Source: Hylemonella gracilis (GTDB lineage: Bacteria > Pseudomonadota > Gammaproteobacteria > Burkholderiales > Burkholderiaceae_C). From it: a stretch of DNA of 64,000 nt. The DNA is taken from positions 459,501 to 523,500 of the forward strand of contig NZ_CP031395.1 of assembly GCF_004328645.1 (NCBI RefSeq), in the 5' to 3' direction. Below the pieces are notes generated by a model. It was not told where the DNA came from, searched no databases, and saw nothing but the letters and a program-made list of their open reading frames with translations. Shown one piece after another: positions 8,806 to 18,012 of the stretch (position 1 is the stretch's first letter; each line of letters begins with the position of its first letter). The translations under genes were made by a program, and so were the position numbers.

Positions 8806-9711
8806 GGCGGGCGCCCCAAGCTCCTGCGCAGTCTCGGCGACCAGGGCGCGCAGCCAGCGGTGCGCCGGGTCATGCCGGTAGCGCGCGTGCCAGGCCATTT
8901 CCATCGGGAAGGTGCCGAGGTCGACGGGTGAGGGCAAGACCTTGAGTCGGGTGTCACGCGCCAGGTGCTTGCAGATCAGGCGCGGCAAAGTCGCGCAGTA
9001 GTCCGTCACAGCGACAACCTCCGGAACAGCCAGGAAGTTGGTGACGGACACCACCACCTCGCGCTTCAGCCCTGTGCGCTGCAAGGCCTGGAACAGGCCC
9101 ACACGCAGGCGCCCCGGTGGCAGCACGTTGACGTGCTTGAGTTGTTCGTACTGTCGCTTGGTGATCTTGTTCTCGATCTGCGGATGGTCGGCCCGCACGA
9201 TGCAGGCCAGGCCATCGTCCGTCAGGTGCTGGACGATGAGGTTGTCCGGCGGGTCGGCAATGCGGCCCAGCGCCATCGCGGTCATCCCCGAAACGACCCC
9301 GGTCTCCACCAGATCGCTGCCGTAGGGCGTGAAGCGCAGCCGGATGCCAGGCGCGCGCTCGCGCAGCTTGGCCACCAGGGCCGGTACCAGCACGAATTCC
9401 ACGTAACTGTTCGGGGCGATGGTGATGAGCTGCTGCGCTCGCGTTGGGTCGAACTCCTGCTGCCCGAGGATCACCCCGTCCAGGCTGGCCAGCGCCGCCG
9501 TGATGACCGGCGCCAGTTCCTCGGCCTTGGGCGTCGGCTGCATGCCATAACGCTCGCGGATGAACAGGGGGTCGCGCAGCATCTCGCGCAGGCGATTCAG
9601 CGCGTTCGAGAGCGAGGGCTGCGTGATGCCCAGCCTTTCCGCGGCGCGGGTCACGCTGCGCTCTTCCATCAACACGGTGAAAACCGGCAGCAGGTTCAGG
9701 TCGTACTTCAC
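8797..9711 (-). CDS. LysR family transcriptional regulator, NodD/LeuO-like subgroup
   Basis: This 304-residue protein starts at a GTG (9711) with MKYDLNLLPVFTVLMEERSV, the opening typical of the NodD/NahR/LeuO subgroup. The HTH reads TRAAERLGITQPSLSNALNRL. The C-terminal effector domain is complete. It is convergent with the metallo-hydrolase gene, overlapping it by nine bases, and divergent from the glutathione S-transferase gene at 9883, with 171 bases between the starts. The glutathione S-transferase and aldo/keto reductase genes are the likely targets. Confidence 0.92.
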   Translation of the reverse strand: MKYDLNLLPVFTVLMEERSVTRAAERLGITQPSLSNALNRLREMLRDPLFIRERYGMQPTPKAEELAPVITAALASLDGVILGQQEFDPTRAQQLITIAPNSYVEFVLVPALVAKLRERAPGIRLRFTPYGSDLVETGVVSGMTAMALGRIADPPDNLIVQHLTDDGLACIVRADHPQIENKITKRQYEQLKHVNVLPPGRLRVGLFQALQRTGLKREVVVSVTNFLAVPEVVAVTDYCATLPRLICKHLARDTRLKVLPSPVDLGTFPMEMAWHARYRHDPAHRWLRALVAETAQELGAPASA

Positions 9712-9882
9712 CCAGTCATTATGTTGAATGAATATCTGGAATTCAACTAATAAATTGGATCAATAGCTCATTCCTCTCCATCATTGACCCCAGCGAAAGG
9801 TTTCCGGGTCACTCCGGGATTGCTGCAGCCCCTTCGCCCCACCTCTGACCCTGTTGCATCGAACCTTTCACTGGAGAACCCC

Positions 9883-10530
9883 ATGATCACGTTTTACGCC
9901 TACGGCGCCCCGAACCCTCACAAGGTGTCCATCGCCCTGCTCGAACTCGGCCTGAAGCACGAAATCAACGTCGTCGAGATCTGGAAGGGCGCCGGCCAGA
10001 CACCCGAGTTCCTGGCCCTCAACCCGAACGGCAAGGTGCCGGTCATCGTCGACCACGACACGGGCCTGACGATCTCTGAATCCAACGCCATCCTGCTCTA
10101 CCTGGCCGAGAAGACCGGCAAGCTGTTGCCGACCGATCCGAAGCTGCGCCAGCGCGCGCTGGAACTGCTGTTCTTCCAGGCCTCGGGCGTTGGCCCCATG
10201 TTCGGCCAGCGCGCCTGGTTCACACTGTTCGCGCAGGAGAAAGTGCCCTACGCCATCATCCGCTACCGCTATGAGGCCGAACGCCTGACCGGTGTCATCG
10301 AAAAGCTGCTGCAAGACGGCAAGCCCTGGTTCCTCGGCGACGACTACTCCATCGTCGACATCGCCTTCATGGGCTGGATCTGGACCGCAGTGCAAATGCA
10401 TTTCCCGATCGATGACTATCCGAAGCTCAAGGCCTGGTTCGACCGCATGCTGACCCGTGACTCGGTGAAGCAAGGCTTGGTCACGCCCAACCCGCTGCCG
10501 ACCTTCGGCGCACCGGCCACCGCCGACTGA
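9883..10530 (+). CDS. Glutathione S-transferase
   Basis: The ATG at 9883 (MITFYAYGAPNPHKVSIALLELG) gives 215 residues. The N-terminal thioredoxin-like domain shows the cis-proline and glutathione-binding segments NPNGKVPVIVD and LTISESNAILLYLAE. The C-terminal helical domain contains the conserved DYSIVDIAFMGW motif that stabilises the fold. The subgroup resembles the YfcG/Ure2-like bacterial GSTs. It is followed by an aldo/keto reductase gene in the same direction, so the pair may handle reactive carbonyl or electrophile stress. A LysR gene diverges upstream. Confidence 0.92.
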   Translation: MITFYAYGAPNPHKVSIALLELGLKHEINVVEIWKGAGQTPEFLALNPNGKVPVIVDHDTGLTISESNAILLYLAEKTGKLLPTDPKLRQRALELLFFQASGVGPMFGQRAWFTLFAQEKVPYAIIRYRYEAERLTGVIEKLLQDGKPWFLGDDYSIVDIAFMGWIWTAVQMHFPIDDYPKLKAWFDRMLTRDSVKQGLVTPNPLPTFGAPATAD

Positions 10531-10606
10531 TGTTCATCACCCGGGCGCGGCGGACACACCCATGCCGCGCCCAAACGAAAACTGGACTCCCGAAAGGATT
10601 TTCATC

Positions 10607-11620
10607 ATGGCACTCCAAGACCTGCTCCCTGGCCGACTCGGCTTCGGCACCGCCCCGCTGGGCAATATGTTCCGCGCCATCCCGGAGGCTGAAGCCCGGG
10701 CGACCGTCGACGCCGCCTGGAGCGACGGCATCCGCTACTTCGACAACGCGCCCTTCTATGGTGCCGGCCTCGCGGAATTCCGCATGGGCGAAGCGCTGGC
10801 CGGCAAGCCGCGCGACGACTATGTGATCAGCACCAAGGTCGGCCGCCTCGTGCTCGACGAAGTGGAAGATGTGAGCACACGCGATCTGGGCGAGAAAGGC
10901 GAGGTCTTCAAGCACGGCCGCCCGAACAAGATCGTCAATGACTACTCCGAAGACGCCACCCTGCGCTCCATCGAGGACAGCCTGAAGCGCCTGCAGACCG
11001 ATCGCATCGACATCGTCTGGGTCCATGACGTGGCCCAGGACTTTTATGGCGACGAATGGCTGGGTGTGTTCGAAAGCGCGCGCAAGGGCGCCTTCAAGGC
11101 ACTGGACCGACTGCGCGACGAAGGCGTGATCACAGCCTGGGGCCTGGGCGTGAACCGCGTGGAGCCCATTGAGCTGCTTCTGGACCTGCAGGGCCCGCGC
11201 CCGGATGGCTTCCTGCTGGCCGGTCGCTACACCTTGCTGGACCATGAACGCGCCTTGCAACGCGTGATGCCCAAGGTGAGCGAGCGGGGCCTGGGCATCG
11301 TGGTGGGCGGCCCCTACAGCTCAGGCGCCTTGGTCGGCGGGCCGAACTTCGAGTACGCGCCTGCCACGCCCGCCATCCTCGACAAGGTGGCGCGCATCAA
11401 GGCCCTGGCGGATCGCCATGGCATCAGCATGAAGGCCGCCGGCCTGCAGTTCGCCCTGGCCCATCCAGCCGTGGCGGCCGTCATTCCCGGCGCCAGCCAG
11501 CCCGGCCGCATCGCCGAGGACCGTGCCGCACTGAACGAACGGGTACCGACGGATTTCTGGCGCGAGCTGCGCGCGGCGGGTGTGGTGCATCCGACGGCGC
11601 CCTTGCCGGGCGGCGCCTGA
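10607..11620 (+). CDS. Aldo/keto reductase (sugar or pyridoxal dehydrogenase-like)
   Basis: The ATG at 10607 has AAAGGA eight bases upstream and is preferred over an ATG 15 codons earlier. The 337-residue TIM-barrel protein carries the AKR catalytic set: aspartate and tyrosine in YFDNAPFYGAG, lysine in VISTKVGR and histidine in VWVHDVAQD. NADPH-binding residues lie in the C-terminal part (AVIPGASQPGRIAED). The sequence is closest in look to the D-threo-aldose/L-fucose dehydrogenase group, which also includes pyridoxal 4-dehydrogenases. The exact substrate is not decidable. Confidence 0.9.
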   Translation: MALQDLLPGRLGFGTAPLGNMFRAIPEAEARATVDAAWSDGIRYFDNAPFYGAGLAEFRMGEALAGKPRDDYVISTKVGRLVLDEVEDVSTRDLGEKGEVFKHGRPNKIVNDYSEDATLRSIEDSLKRLQTDRIDIVWVHDVAQDFYGDEWLGVFESARKGAFKALDRLRDEGVITAWGLGVNRVEPIELLLDLQGPRPDGFLLAGRYTLLDHERALQRVMPKVSERGLGIVVGGPYSSGALVGGPNFEYAPATPAILDKVARIKALADRHGISMKAAGLQFALAHPAVAAVIPGASQPGRIAEDRAALNERVPTDFWRELRAAGVVHPTAPLPGGA

Positions 11621-11709
11621 CCGCACACGACAACGCCACGCCAAGACTCCGTGACACGCCCCATCGTCGCCTGGTCCCTGCGCGGTGTGCGCGGGGACAG
11701 TAGCGAGAT

Positions 11710-12324
11710 TCAGGTCTTGGGTTCCAATGGCTGGAACATGGTCCGTCGTGTGTTGCGGAAATGGGGCCGCGTGCGGTCGCTCCAGGGTGTGCCCCGGACC
11801 GCCAGCCAGGGCGGCGAGCCGAGCGTGCTTTCGCTCACCAGGTCATAACAAGCCAGGGAGCGCGGCCCCCCGTCGTGGTTAGTCCAGCGCTGGGCTCGCA
11901 CGCATCCGGGCACGCTGGCCAGGCCCGGCATGTGCTCGACGGCGTACCAGCGCTCGATCTCCTCCAGCCAACCCTCGTTCGCATCGGTTTCGACCACGTA
12001 ATGCGCGTGCGGCACCGCTCCCGTCGACGCACCGGACAGATCCAATTGCTTCTCCAGGCGATGCAATTCGGCCGCGGCCAGCCCGAGCACGGCCAGGCGC
12101 GCCTTCCAGGCACGCCAGACCACCTCTTCGAGCGGGAGCCGGCGCGGCAGGTTCAGATAGCCGTACACCAGATCCTGCTGCGGGTGATGCGCAAAGCGCA
12201 GCGAGGCCGCCTCCGGATAGGCGGCACGCAGCTTGCCGATCCAGTCCTCACCCAACTCGTGTTGCAATTCCCGCAGGCTGGCGCGCAACAACAGACAATC
12301 GACGGACAGGGGTGCGCTTTTCAA
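11710..12324 (-). CDS. Hypothetical protein with a dimeric alpha/beta-barrel-like C-terminus
   Basis: This 204-residue protein starts at a TTG (12324) whose TTGA overlaps the stop of the CMD-family gene, a coupled start. The C-terminal half (HAHYVVETDANEGWLEEIE, then RWYAVEHMPGLASVPG) has the pattern of small EthD/DUF4286-type dimeric alpha-beta barrels that bind small aromatic or lactone compounds. The N-terminal half (FAHHPQQDLVYGYLNLP) is unassigned. It is the last gene of the amidohydrolase-SDR-Bug-CMD operon, so a role in the same catabolic route is likely. The family assignment is tentative. Confidence 0.65.
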   Translation of the reverse strand: MKSAPLSVDCLLLRASLRELQHELGEDWIGKLRAAYPEAASLRFAHHPQQDLVYGYLNLPRRLPLEEVVWRAWKARLAVLGLAAAELHRLEKQLDLSGASTGAVPHAHYVVETDANEGWLEEIERWYAVEHMPGLASVPGCVRAQRWTNHDGGPRSLACYDLVSESTLGSPPWLAVRGTPWSDRTRPHFRNTRRTMFQPLEPKT

Positions 12325-12839
12325 TGGCCCACCTCCAGCGCCACCAGCAGGCGCGACACCATGTTGTAGGCCGCGATGGTGACCACCAGGTCGAGCAACT
12401 GGCGCTCCTCCATCGAGGATGCGAGTTGGTGCATCAGGGCCGGATCGACCTGGATGTCGCGCGTCATCTGATCCGTCAGCCGCAGTGCCGACGACTGCAG
12501 GGGACCCAGGCTCTCAATCGCGTTGAGGGACGGCAGGCGCAGCGCTTCGATGAGGGTCTCCGGCACCCCCGCGGCGCGTGCATGCGGCACATGCGCGTCG
12601 AACTCATACGGCGCGCCATTGAGCACCGCCACGCGCAGGATCACCAGTTCGCGCAGGTCCGCGGGCAAGGTGCTGCGGTTGCGCACCGCTGACAGCAGTT
12701 GCTCCCAGCCCTCGGCCATGGGCGGGCTGTTGAGCAGTACCTGGTAAAGCGGTGAGATGCGGCCGCGCGCCTGCGCGATGCGCGCCTCCAGCGCGGCCAA
12801 GTCAGGATTGGACCCGGGTGTGATGGGTGCGATGCGCAT
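12321..12839 (-). CDS. Carboxymuconolactone decarboxylase (CMD) family protein
   Basis: This 172-residue helical protein shows the CMD/AhpD-like signature segment LRELVILRVAVLNGAPYEFDAHVPHARAAG around residues 60-90 (only key parts quoted: LRELVILRVA, YEFDAHV). The CxxC pair of AhpD peroxidases is absent, so a lactone or decarboxylase-type role is more likely than a peroxidase role. It lies in a catabolic operon with a LigI-like amidohydrolase, which supports aromatic or lactone breakdown. The gap to the upstream Bug gene is nine bases. Confidence 0.85.
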   Translation of the reverse strand: MRIAPITPGSNPDLAALEARIAQARGRISPLYQVLLNSPPMAEGWEQLLSAVRNRSTLPADLRELVILRVAVLNGAPYEFDAHVPHARAAGVPETLIEALRLPSLNAIESLGPLQSSALRLTDQMTRDIQVDPALMHQLASSMEERQLLDLVVTIAAYNMVSRLLVALEVGH

Positions 12840-12848
12840 GTCGGCGGG

Positions 12849-13829
12849 TCAATCGGGCTTGATCTGTTTGGCCTTGACCACGCGGGCCCATTTGTCCGTG
12901 TCCGCGCGCAGCAGGGCCGCGAGTTCCGCGGGCGAATTCGCGCCGGGCTCGGCGCCCGAGGCTGCCAGCTTGCTGCGCACGGCCTCTTTCTGCAAGGCAT
13001 TGCGCACCGCGCGATTGACGCGATTGACTTCCGCGGCTGGCGTGCCCTTGCCCGCAAACAGGGCATACCAGTTGTCCGAGTCCACGCCGGCGATGCCCAT
13101 TTCCTTGAAGGTCTTCACTTCCGGCAGCAAAGGATGGCGGCGCGCGGAGGCAATGCCGATGGCCTTGAGCTTGCCCCCCTTGATGTGGTTGATGAGACCG
13201 GGAATGTCACCGAAGAAACCGTCCACGTGACCGGCGATCACATCGGTGATGGCGGGCGCGGCGCCTTTGTAGGGCACGTGCATGAGCTTGATGCCGGCCG
13301 CGTCATTCAGCAGTTCCATGGCCAGATGCGGCACGCTGCCCGAGCCGGAAGAGGCCATGGCCAGCGCCTCGGGGCCGCGCTTGCGCGCCGCCTCGACAAA
13401 TTCGGCGCCTGTGTTGTAGGGCGCGTTGGTGGGCACCACCAGCACCTCCACGTTGTTGACGACCAGGGACACCGGTGTCAGGTCCTTCAGCGGGTCGTAG
13501 CTCAGGCGGGGGTACAGAGAGGGATTGATGGCGACGGCGCCGACGCTGGTCAACCAAAGCGTCGCGGCATCCGGCGCGGAACGCGCCACGAACTCAGCCG
13601 CGATGGCGCCATTGCCGCCGGGCTTGTTCTCGATGATGACCGGGTGCCCCAGCTCTTGCGTCATGGCCTCACCCAGGGTGCGAGCCACGAAATCCACCGG
13701 GCCACCGGGCGGAAAGGCAACGATCAGGCGCGTGACCTTGCCTTGCGCCCGCAGGGGCAGGGCGGCACCGAACAGGGCAGCGCCGGCGCCCAATGAGAAA
13801 TTGCGGCGGTTCAGGAAATGGTGGTTCAT
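12849..13829 (-). CDS. Bug family tripartite tricarboxylate transporter substrate-binding protein
   Basis: The ATG at 13829 has GGAG six bases upstream; the protein has 326 residues. It begins MNHHFLNRRNFSLGAGAAL, with an RRNFS twin-arginine motif and a hydrophobic stretch ending near LRAQG, so export by Tat is likely. The mature protein opens VTRLIVAFPPGGPVDFVART, the classic Bug/TctC binding loop. Bug receptors bind carboxylates or aromatic acids in the periplasm. No TctA/TctB membrane genes are nearby, as is common for these orphan receptors. It sits between the SDR and CMD genes. Confidence 0.92.
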   Translation of the reverse strand: MNHHFLNRRNFSLGAGAALFGAALPLRAQGKVTRLIVAFPPGGPVDFVARTLGEAMTQELGHPVIIENKPGGNGAIAAEFVARSAPDAATLWLTSVGAVAINPSLYPRLSYDPLKDLTPVSLVVNNVEVLVVPTNAPYNTGAEFVEAARKRGPEALAMASSGSGSVPHLAMELLNDAAGIKLMHVPYKGAAPAITDVIAGHVDGFFGDIPGLINHIKGGKLKAIGIASARRHPLLPEVKTFKEMGIAGVDSDNWYALFAGKGTPAAEVNRVNRAVRNALQKEAVRSKLAASGAEPGANSPAELAALLRADTDKWARVVKAKQIKPD

Positions 13830-13901
13830 GTCGGTCTCCAAGTGGTGAGGGTGATGGGTGAGTCAGTGAGCGGCGTGATCGGTTTGCTCGGGGTTGGCAC
13901 C

Positions 13902-14744
13902 TCAATCGCAGCGCACGGACATGCCGCCGTCCACCACGATCTCGGTGCCCGTGATGAAACGGGCCTCGTCGCTGGCCAGGAAGGCGGCCGCGGTCGCCGT
14001 GTCCCGGCCGTCGCCCATGAAGGGCAAAGGGATGCGGGCCTGGCGGGCCTGCAACAGGGCCTGGAGGTCACCGCCCGCGCGCTGGCCGGCCAGGCGCGCC
14101 TCCACCATGGGCGTGTGCAACTGGCCAGGCACCACGGTGTTGACGCGGATGCCGCGGCTGGCGTATTCGACCGCCATCACCTTCGACATCTGGATCACCC
14201 CGGCCTTGGCGGCGGCGTAGGCTACCTGGGCGGCCCCGGTCCAGCGCAGGCCAGAGGTGGAGGCCACATTGACGATGACTCCCGCGCCCTGCGCCAGCAT
14301 GGCCGGCAGCACATGCTTGCTGGTCAGGAACACGCTCTTGAGGTTGAAGGCGATCTGTTGGTCCCACACCGCCTCGCTCATCTCCAAGGGACCACCCTTG
14401 GCGGAACCACCGACGTTGTTGACCAGGATGTCGATGCGGCCTTCGACTTCCAGCACGCGCCGCACCGCCGCCTCGACCGAGGCCGACTGGGTGACGTCGC
14501 ATTCACCGCCGATGAAACGCCCGGCACAGGCCGCCACCTTGTCGGCCGTGTCACTGAGCCGCCGCGCGTCCAGGTCCACGCCATGGACGATGGCGCCTTC
14601 CTGCGCGAAGCGCACGGCCACGGCACGGCCGTTGCCCCAACCGGGTCCGACGGAACCCGCGCCAGTGACCAGGGCGACCTTGCCTGCGAGACGGCCGGCC
14701 ACAGGCACGGCGAAGGGGTCGGGAATCGGGTGCGGATGCGTCAT
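13902..14744 (-). CDS. SDR family oxidoreductase
   Basis: The ATG at 14744 overlaps the amidohydrolase stop (ATGA) and gives 280 residues. The cofactor loop is unusually long (VTGAGSVGPGWGNGRAVAV). The fold then shows LVNNVGG, the catalytic serine in NVASTSGLR, and YxxxK in AYAAAKAG. It ends with the FITGTEIVVDGG element of classical 3-oxoacyl-ACP-reductase-like SDRs. The context in a catabolic operon suggests oxidation of a hydroxylated intermediate ahead of, or after, the LigI-like hydrolase. Confidence 0.92.
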   Translation of the reverse strand: MTHPHPIPDPFAVPVAGRLAGKVALVTGAGSVGPGWGNGRAVAVRFAQEGAIVHGVDLDARRLSDTADKVAACAGRFIGGECDVTQSASVEAAVRRVLEVEGRIDILVNNVGGSAKGGPLEMSEAVWDQQIAFNLKSVFLTSKHVLPAMLAQGAGVIVNVASTSGLRWTGAAQVAYAAAKAGVIQMSKVMAVEYASRGIRVNTVVPGQLHTPMVEARLAGQRAGGDLQALLQARQARIPLPFMGDGRDTATAAAFLASDEARFITGTEIVVDGGMSVRCD

Positions 14745-15646
14745 GCAGAGAAACCGTAGAAATGCAGCGGGTTGTGGACCAGCACCTGTTCCAGATGGGT
14801 CCGGTCCGGCATGACACGCGCCAGCGCGTCCACCAGCGCTCCGTCGTCCGGCACGTGGGTGTGGTTGGGGTGCGGCCAGTCCGTGCCCCACAGGCAGCGC
14901 TCGGGAAAACGCGCCACGAGTTCCCGCGCCAGGGCCTCGCCAGCAGCGTAACGACGATCGGATGGCGCCAGCGCATCGATGCGGTCGATGCCGCTGACCT
15001 TGACGCGAAACAGCGGGTTCTCCATCAGGCGCAGCAGGGCCTGGAAGTCCGCGTGCCCCGCACCCAGGGTGGCGTCGACGCGCCCCATGTGGTCGATTAC
15101 CACGGGCACCGCGCTGCGCGCCAGCGGCTGCGCCAGCATGTGGATCAGCGCGCTCTCGAAATGCACCTGCAGGTGCATGCCGACTTCAGCCAGGCGCCGG
15201 GTCAAGGCGATGATGGGTTCCACCGGGCTGGCCGCGCCCAGCCGCTGCATGAAGTTGAAGCGCACGCCCCGAAAGCCGGCGGCAGCCAGACGGCGCAACT
15301 CCGCATCGGCGACGCCGACATCGACCAGCGCGACACCCAGGTAGCGTCCCTGGCCGGCCGCGATCGCGTCCTCGACCACGCGGTTGTCCTGGCCATGCAC
15401 CATCGATTGCACGATCACGCAACGCTCGATCCCCAGATGGCGGTGCAGCGCGAACAAGGTCTCGCGCGGGGCGTCCACGGGCGTCATGTGACGCTGCGGC
15501 GCATAGGGATAGTCCGAGGCGGGGCCGAACACGTGAACGTGGGCGTCGCAGGCTCCAGCGGGCAGTTGCAAGGCGGGCTTGCTGGGCTGTCGCAGGTAGG
15601 TGAGCACAGGCTGAGGCTCGGGGGAGTGGGCTGACATCAGGGGCAT
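14741..15646 (-). CDS. Amidohydrolase family protein, LigI (2-pyrone-4,6-dicarboxylate lactonase)-like
   Basis: The start is probably the ATG at 15646 (301 residues); an ATG at 15703 would place the start inside the shared promoter, and no strong RBS distinguishes 15646 from 15637. The sequence has the metal-dependent hydrolase motifs of the LigI group: CDAHVHVFGP near the N-terminus, VVIDHMGRVD in the middle and LWGTDWPHPN near the end. LigI hydrolyses the PDC lactone in protocatechuate/gallate breakdown; relatives act on other lactones. The operon (SDR, Bug, CMD) fits uptake and breakdown of an aromatic-derived acid. A LysR gene diverges from it. Confidence 0.85.
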   Translation of the reverse strand: MPLMSAHSPEPQPVLTYLRQPSKPALQLPAGACDAHVHVFGPASDYPYAPQRHMTPVDAPRETLFALHRHLGIERCVIVQSMVHGQDNRVVEDAIAAGQGRYLGVALVDVGVADAELRRLAAAGFRGVRFNFMQRLGAASPVEPIIALTRRLAEVGMHLQVHFESALIHMLAQPLARSAVPVVIDHMGRVDATLGAGHADFQALLRLMENPLFRVKVSGIDRIDALAPSDRRYAAGEALARELVARFPERCLWGTDWPHPNHTHVPDDGALVDALARVMPDRTHLEQVLVHNPLHFYGFSA

Positions 15647-15686
15647 TATTGAAACCGGCCAAGGATTCGGGAAGTCAATGGCTTCT

Positions 15687-15697
15687 ATAGCAGCTAT
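15687..15697. promoter_or_regulatory. Candidate LysR operator (5-1-5 inverted repeat)
   Basis: ATAGCAGCTAT is a perfect 5-1-5 inverted repeat 12 bases upstream of the LysR start and between it and the amidohydrolase start. LysR operators are usually short interrupted palindromes in the shared divergent promoter. This one is shorter than the usual T-N11-A motif, so it is only a candidate. Confidence 0.3.
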
Positions 15698-15708
15698 GCT
15701 CATGTTCT

Positions 15709-16611
15709 ATGGATATGCGTCAGCTTCAGTACTTCGTCCGCGTGGTTGAATCGGGCAGCTTCAGCGCCGCGGCCGCCGCGTTGCACATGACGCAACCATC
15801 GCTGAGCCGCCAGGTCGCCCTGCTTGAAGCCGATGTGCGGCAGCGGCTGCTCACGCGCACCGGTCGCGGTGTCATGCCGACGGAGGCGGGGCTAGCCCTG
15901 CTGGCGCATGCCCGCCAGATTCTGGAAATCGCCACGCGCGCGCGCGAGGAACTGCGCGAACTCAATGCCAGTCCATCCGGACGCGTGGTGATCGGTCTGC
16001 CACCGCGCGTGGCGCTGCGCCTGAGCGCCGAACTCGTGGCGCGCTTTCGCGAGCGCCTGCCGCGCGCGGTGCTGTCGATCTCGGAAGGCTTGAGCCTGCA
16101 CCTGCGGGAATGGCTGGTGGCCGGACGGCTGGACCTCGCGTTGCTTTTCGATCCTGCGCCCTCGCCCCAGCTCAGCTACCACACGCTGCTGCAGGAGCCT
16201 TTGCTGCTGGTGGCGCCTCCGGGCACCGCGCTGCCGGCCCGTGTCGCCCTGTCCGCGTTGCCAGGCTATCCCGTGGTGTTGCCCAGCGCGCCCAATTCCA
16301 TCCGCAGCCTGGTCGAGGCCCTGCTGCTGCCGCGCGGCATCACGCTGCAGGTACTGGCCGAAGTGGGCGCGGTCCAGACGGTGCTGGCCCTGGTCGAACG
16401 CGGCGTGGGCAGCACCCTGCTGCCAGAAAGTGCGCTGAAACTGGGCTCGGGCGTGCCGTTGCCGCATGCCCCCATCGGCCCACCCGGGGTGCGCAACAAG
16501 CTGGTGCTGGCCACCCCGCTGGCGGGGCCCAACACCCGCCTGCTCAAGGAAACGCACGCCCTGCTGCTGGAACTGGACCATCGGGCCATGCTCATGGGCG
16601 CGTCCCGCTGA
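15709..16611 (+). CDS. LysR family transcriptional regulator
   Basis: This 300-residue protein starts MDMRQLQYFVRVVESGSFS; an internal ATG two codons later is equally possible. The HTH reads AAAALHMTQPSLSRQVALLE. The effector domain is complete and contains VGSTLLPESAL in the usual position. The style resembles the NAC/CbbR-like regulators of aromatic catabolic operons. It is divergent from the amidohydrolase operon (14741-15646), with a short palindrome in between, so it is the probable activator of that operon. Confidence 0.92.
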   Translation: MDMRQLQYFVRVVESGSFSAAAAALHMTQPSLSRQVALLEADVRQRLLTRTGRGVMPTEAGLALLAHARQILEIATRAREELRELNASPSGRVVIGLPPRVALRLSAELVARFRERLPRAVLSISEGLSLHLREWLVAGRLDLALLFDPAPSPQLSYHTLLQEPLLLVAPPGTALPARVALSALPGYPVVLPSAPNSIRSLVEALLLPRGITLQVLAEVGAVQTVLALVERGVGSTLLPESALKLGSGVPLPHAPIGPPGVRNKLVLATPLAGPNTRLLKETHALLLELDHRAMLMGASR

Positions 16612-16669
16612 GCGACGCGGTGCACCTCACGCGCGAGGCGATCGGCATCACCCCTGCGCGGGCCGGCGC

Positions 16670-17928
16670 TCAGAGCAGAAGCAACGCAGCGGCAGCCACC
16701 CCCGTGGGCAGCAGCGCGCCAAGCAGCAACCCACCGATGCTGATGGCCTCGTGCGTGAAGCCTTTTTTCAGCAAGGCCGCGCCGGCAGGATTGGGGGCGT
16801 TGGCGATCACGGTGAGCCCGCCCCCGCCACCGCCCCGGCCACCAGCATGTACTTGGCCTCGTCGGAAATGCCGGCGATCAGCGAGCCGAGGTACGTCAGC
16901 GCCGCGTTGTCGGTGATGGCGGTCAGCGCCATCGCGCCCCAGTACAGCTCCAGCGGCGCAAGGCTGCTGACCAAGGGCTGCAGCCACCAGGCCTGCATGC
17001 CCCCCAACACGACCAGGCCCGCCAGGAAAAAGCCCACCAGCAATGCCTCGCGCAGCACCAGCGGGCTCTGGTGGCGGGCATAGGCTTGCGTGAAGCCCAG
17101 GAACATCAGGAACAAGGCCAGGAACATGACCGGGTGGTGTGCAAGCGCGACGATACCGGCCAGCAAACCGGCATGGACCAGCACAAGCGCCCAAGGCACG
17201 TGGCGCTCCCGCCCACCCGCACCGGCCACGTCCAGCGCCACGAGGTGCGGCCGCAGCACCCAGGTCACCGCCGTGGCGTTGACGAACACGGCCACCGCGG
17301 CCTTCCAACCGAATTGGGTGAACATGAAGGTGCTGTCCCAGCCCCAGGCCTGGGCGACCATGAGCACGGGCGGGGCCGCGTACGACGTCAAGGTTCCACC
17401 GATGGAAATGTTCACGAACAAAACGCCCAACGCGAAGTACTTGGGCAGCGTTGGCACGGCCGGGCGGAACACCTGGGGGGCGAGCATGAGCGCGGCGATC
17501 GTCATCGCGGCGGGCTCCGTGACCAGCGAGCCCAGCAGGGGCACGGCGGCGAAACCCAGCCAGACCGAGGCCACGGGGGAGGACACCGGCGCGCGCAACG
17601 CGAGCATGCGAATAAAGCCTGCCACGGTCTGCATGATGGGCTTGGACGCCGCGACCACCATGACCGCGACGACAAACAAAGGCTCGGTGTAGTTGCGGCT
17701 GTCGGCGTAGGCCAGCGCTGCCCCCGCGTCCACCATCAAGGCCATCGTCACCACGAGGACGATGGCCCAGAAGCCAAACACCACCTCGACCTCGCCCAGC
17801 AGGTGGAGGAGGCCCGCATGGCGGGGAAAACGGTGGGAGAGGCGCTCGAACTGCTTGGCGAGAAAGGTGTGCAGCAGAGCCAGGGTAAAGAGGGAGGCGG
17901 CAACGGCCTCGATGGGCGTGGGTGTCAT
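16670..17928 (-). pseudogene. DUF1504 / putative Na+/H+ antiporter, frameshifted near its C-terminus
   Basis: The main frame (16807-17928, ATG at 17928) encodes 373 residues with about ten hydrophobic segments. It resembles the putative Na+/H+ antiporter family (DUF1504, NhaD-like), with motifs such as LTAITDNAALTYLGSLI. It then stops abruptly after VAGAVAGAGSP. A different frame continues directly with LTVIANAPNPAGAALLKKG and ends at 16670, which is clearly the missing C-terminus. Adding one base in the C5 run at 16821-16825 restores VAGGGLTVIANAPNPAG. The gene is therefore broken by a one-base deletion, or the run was miscalled. It is convergent with the LysR gene at 15709. Confidence 0.8.
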
Positions 17929-18012
17929 GGCAACAGGTCGTGAACAAGCCGCGCGGCGGCCCGGCCTGCGCTGTACCTGCCATGCCCGTCTGGCATGGCA
18001 CCCGGGGGTATT

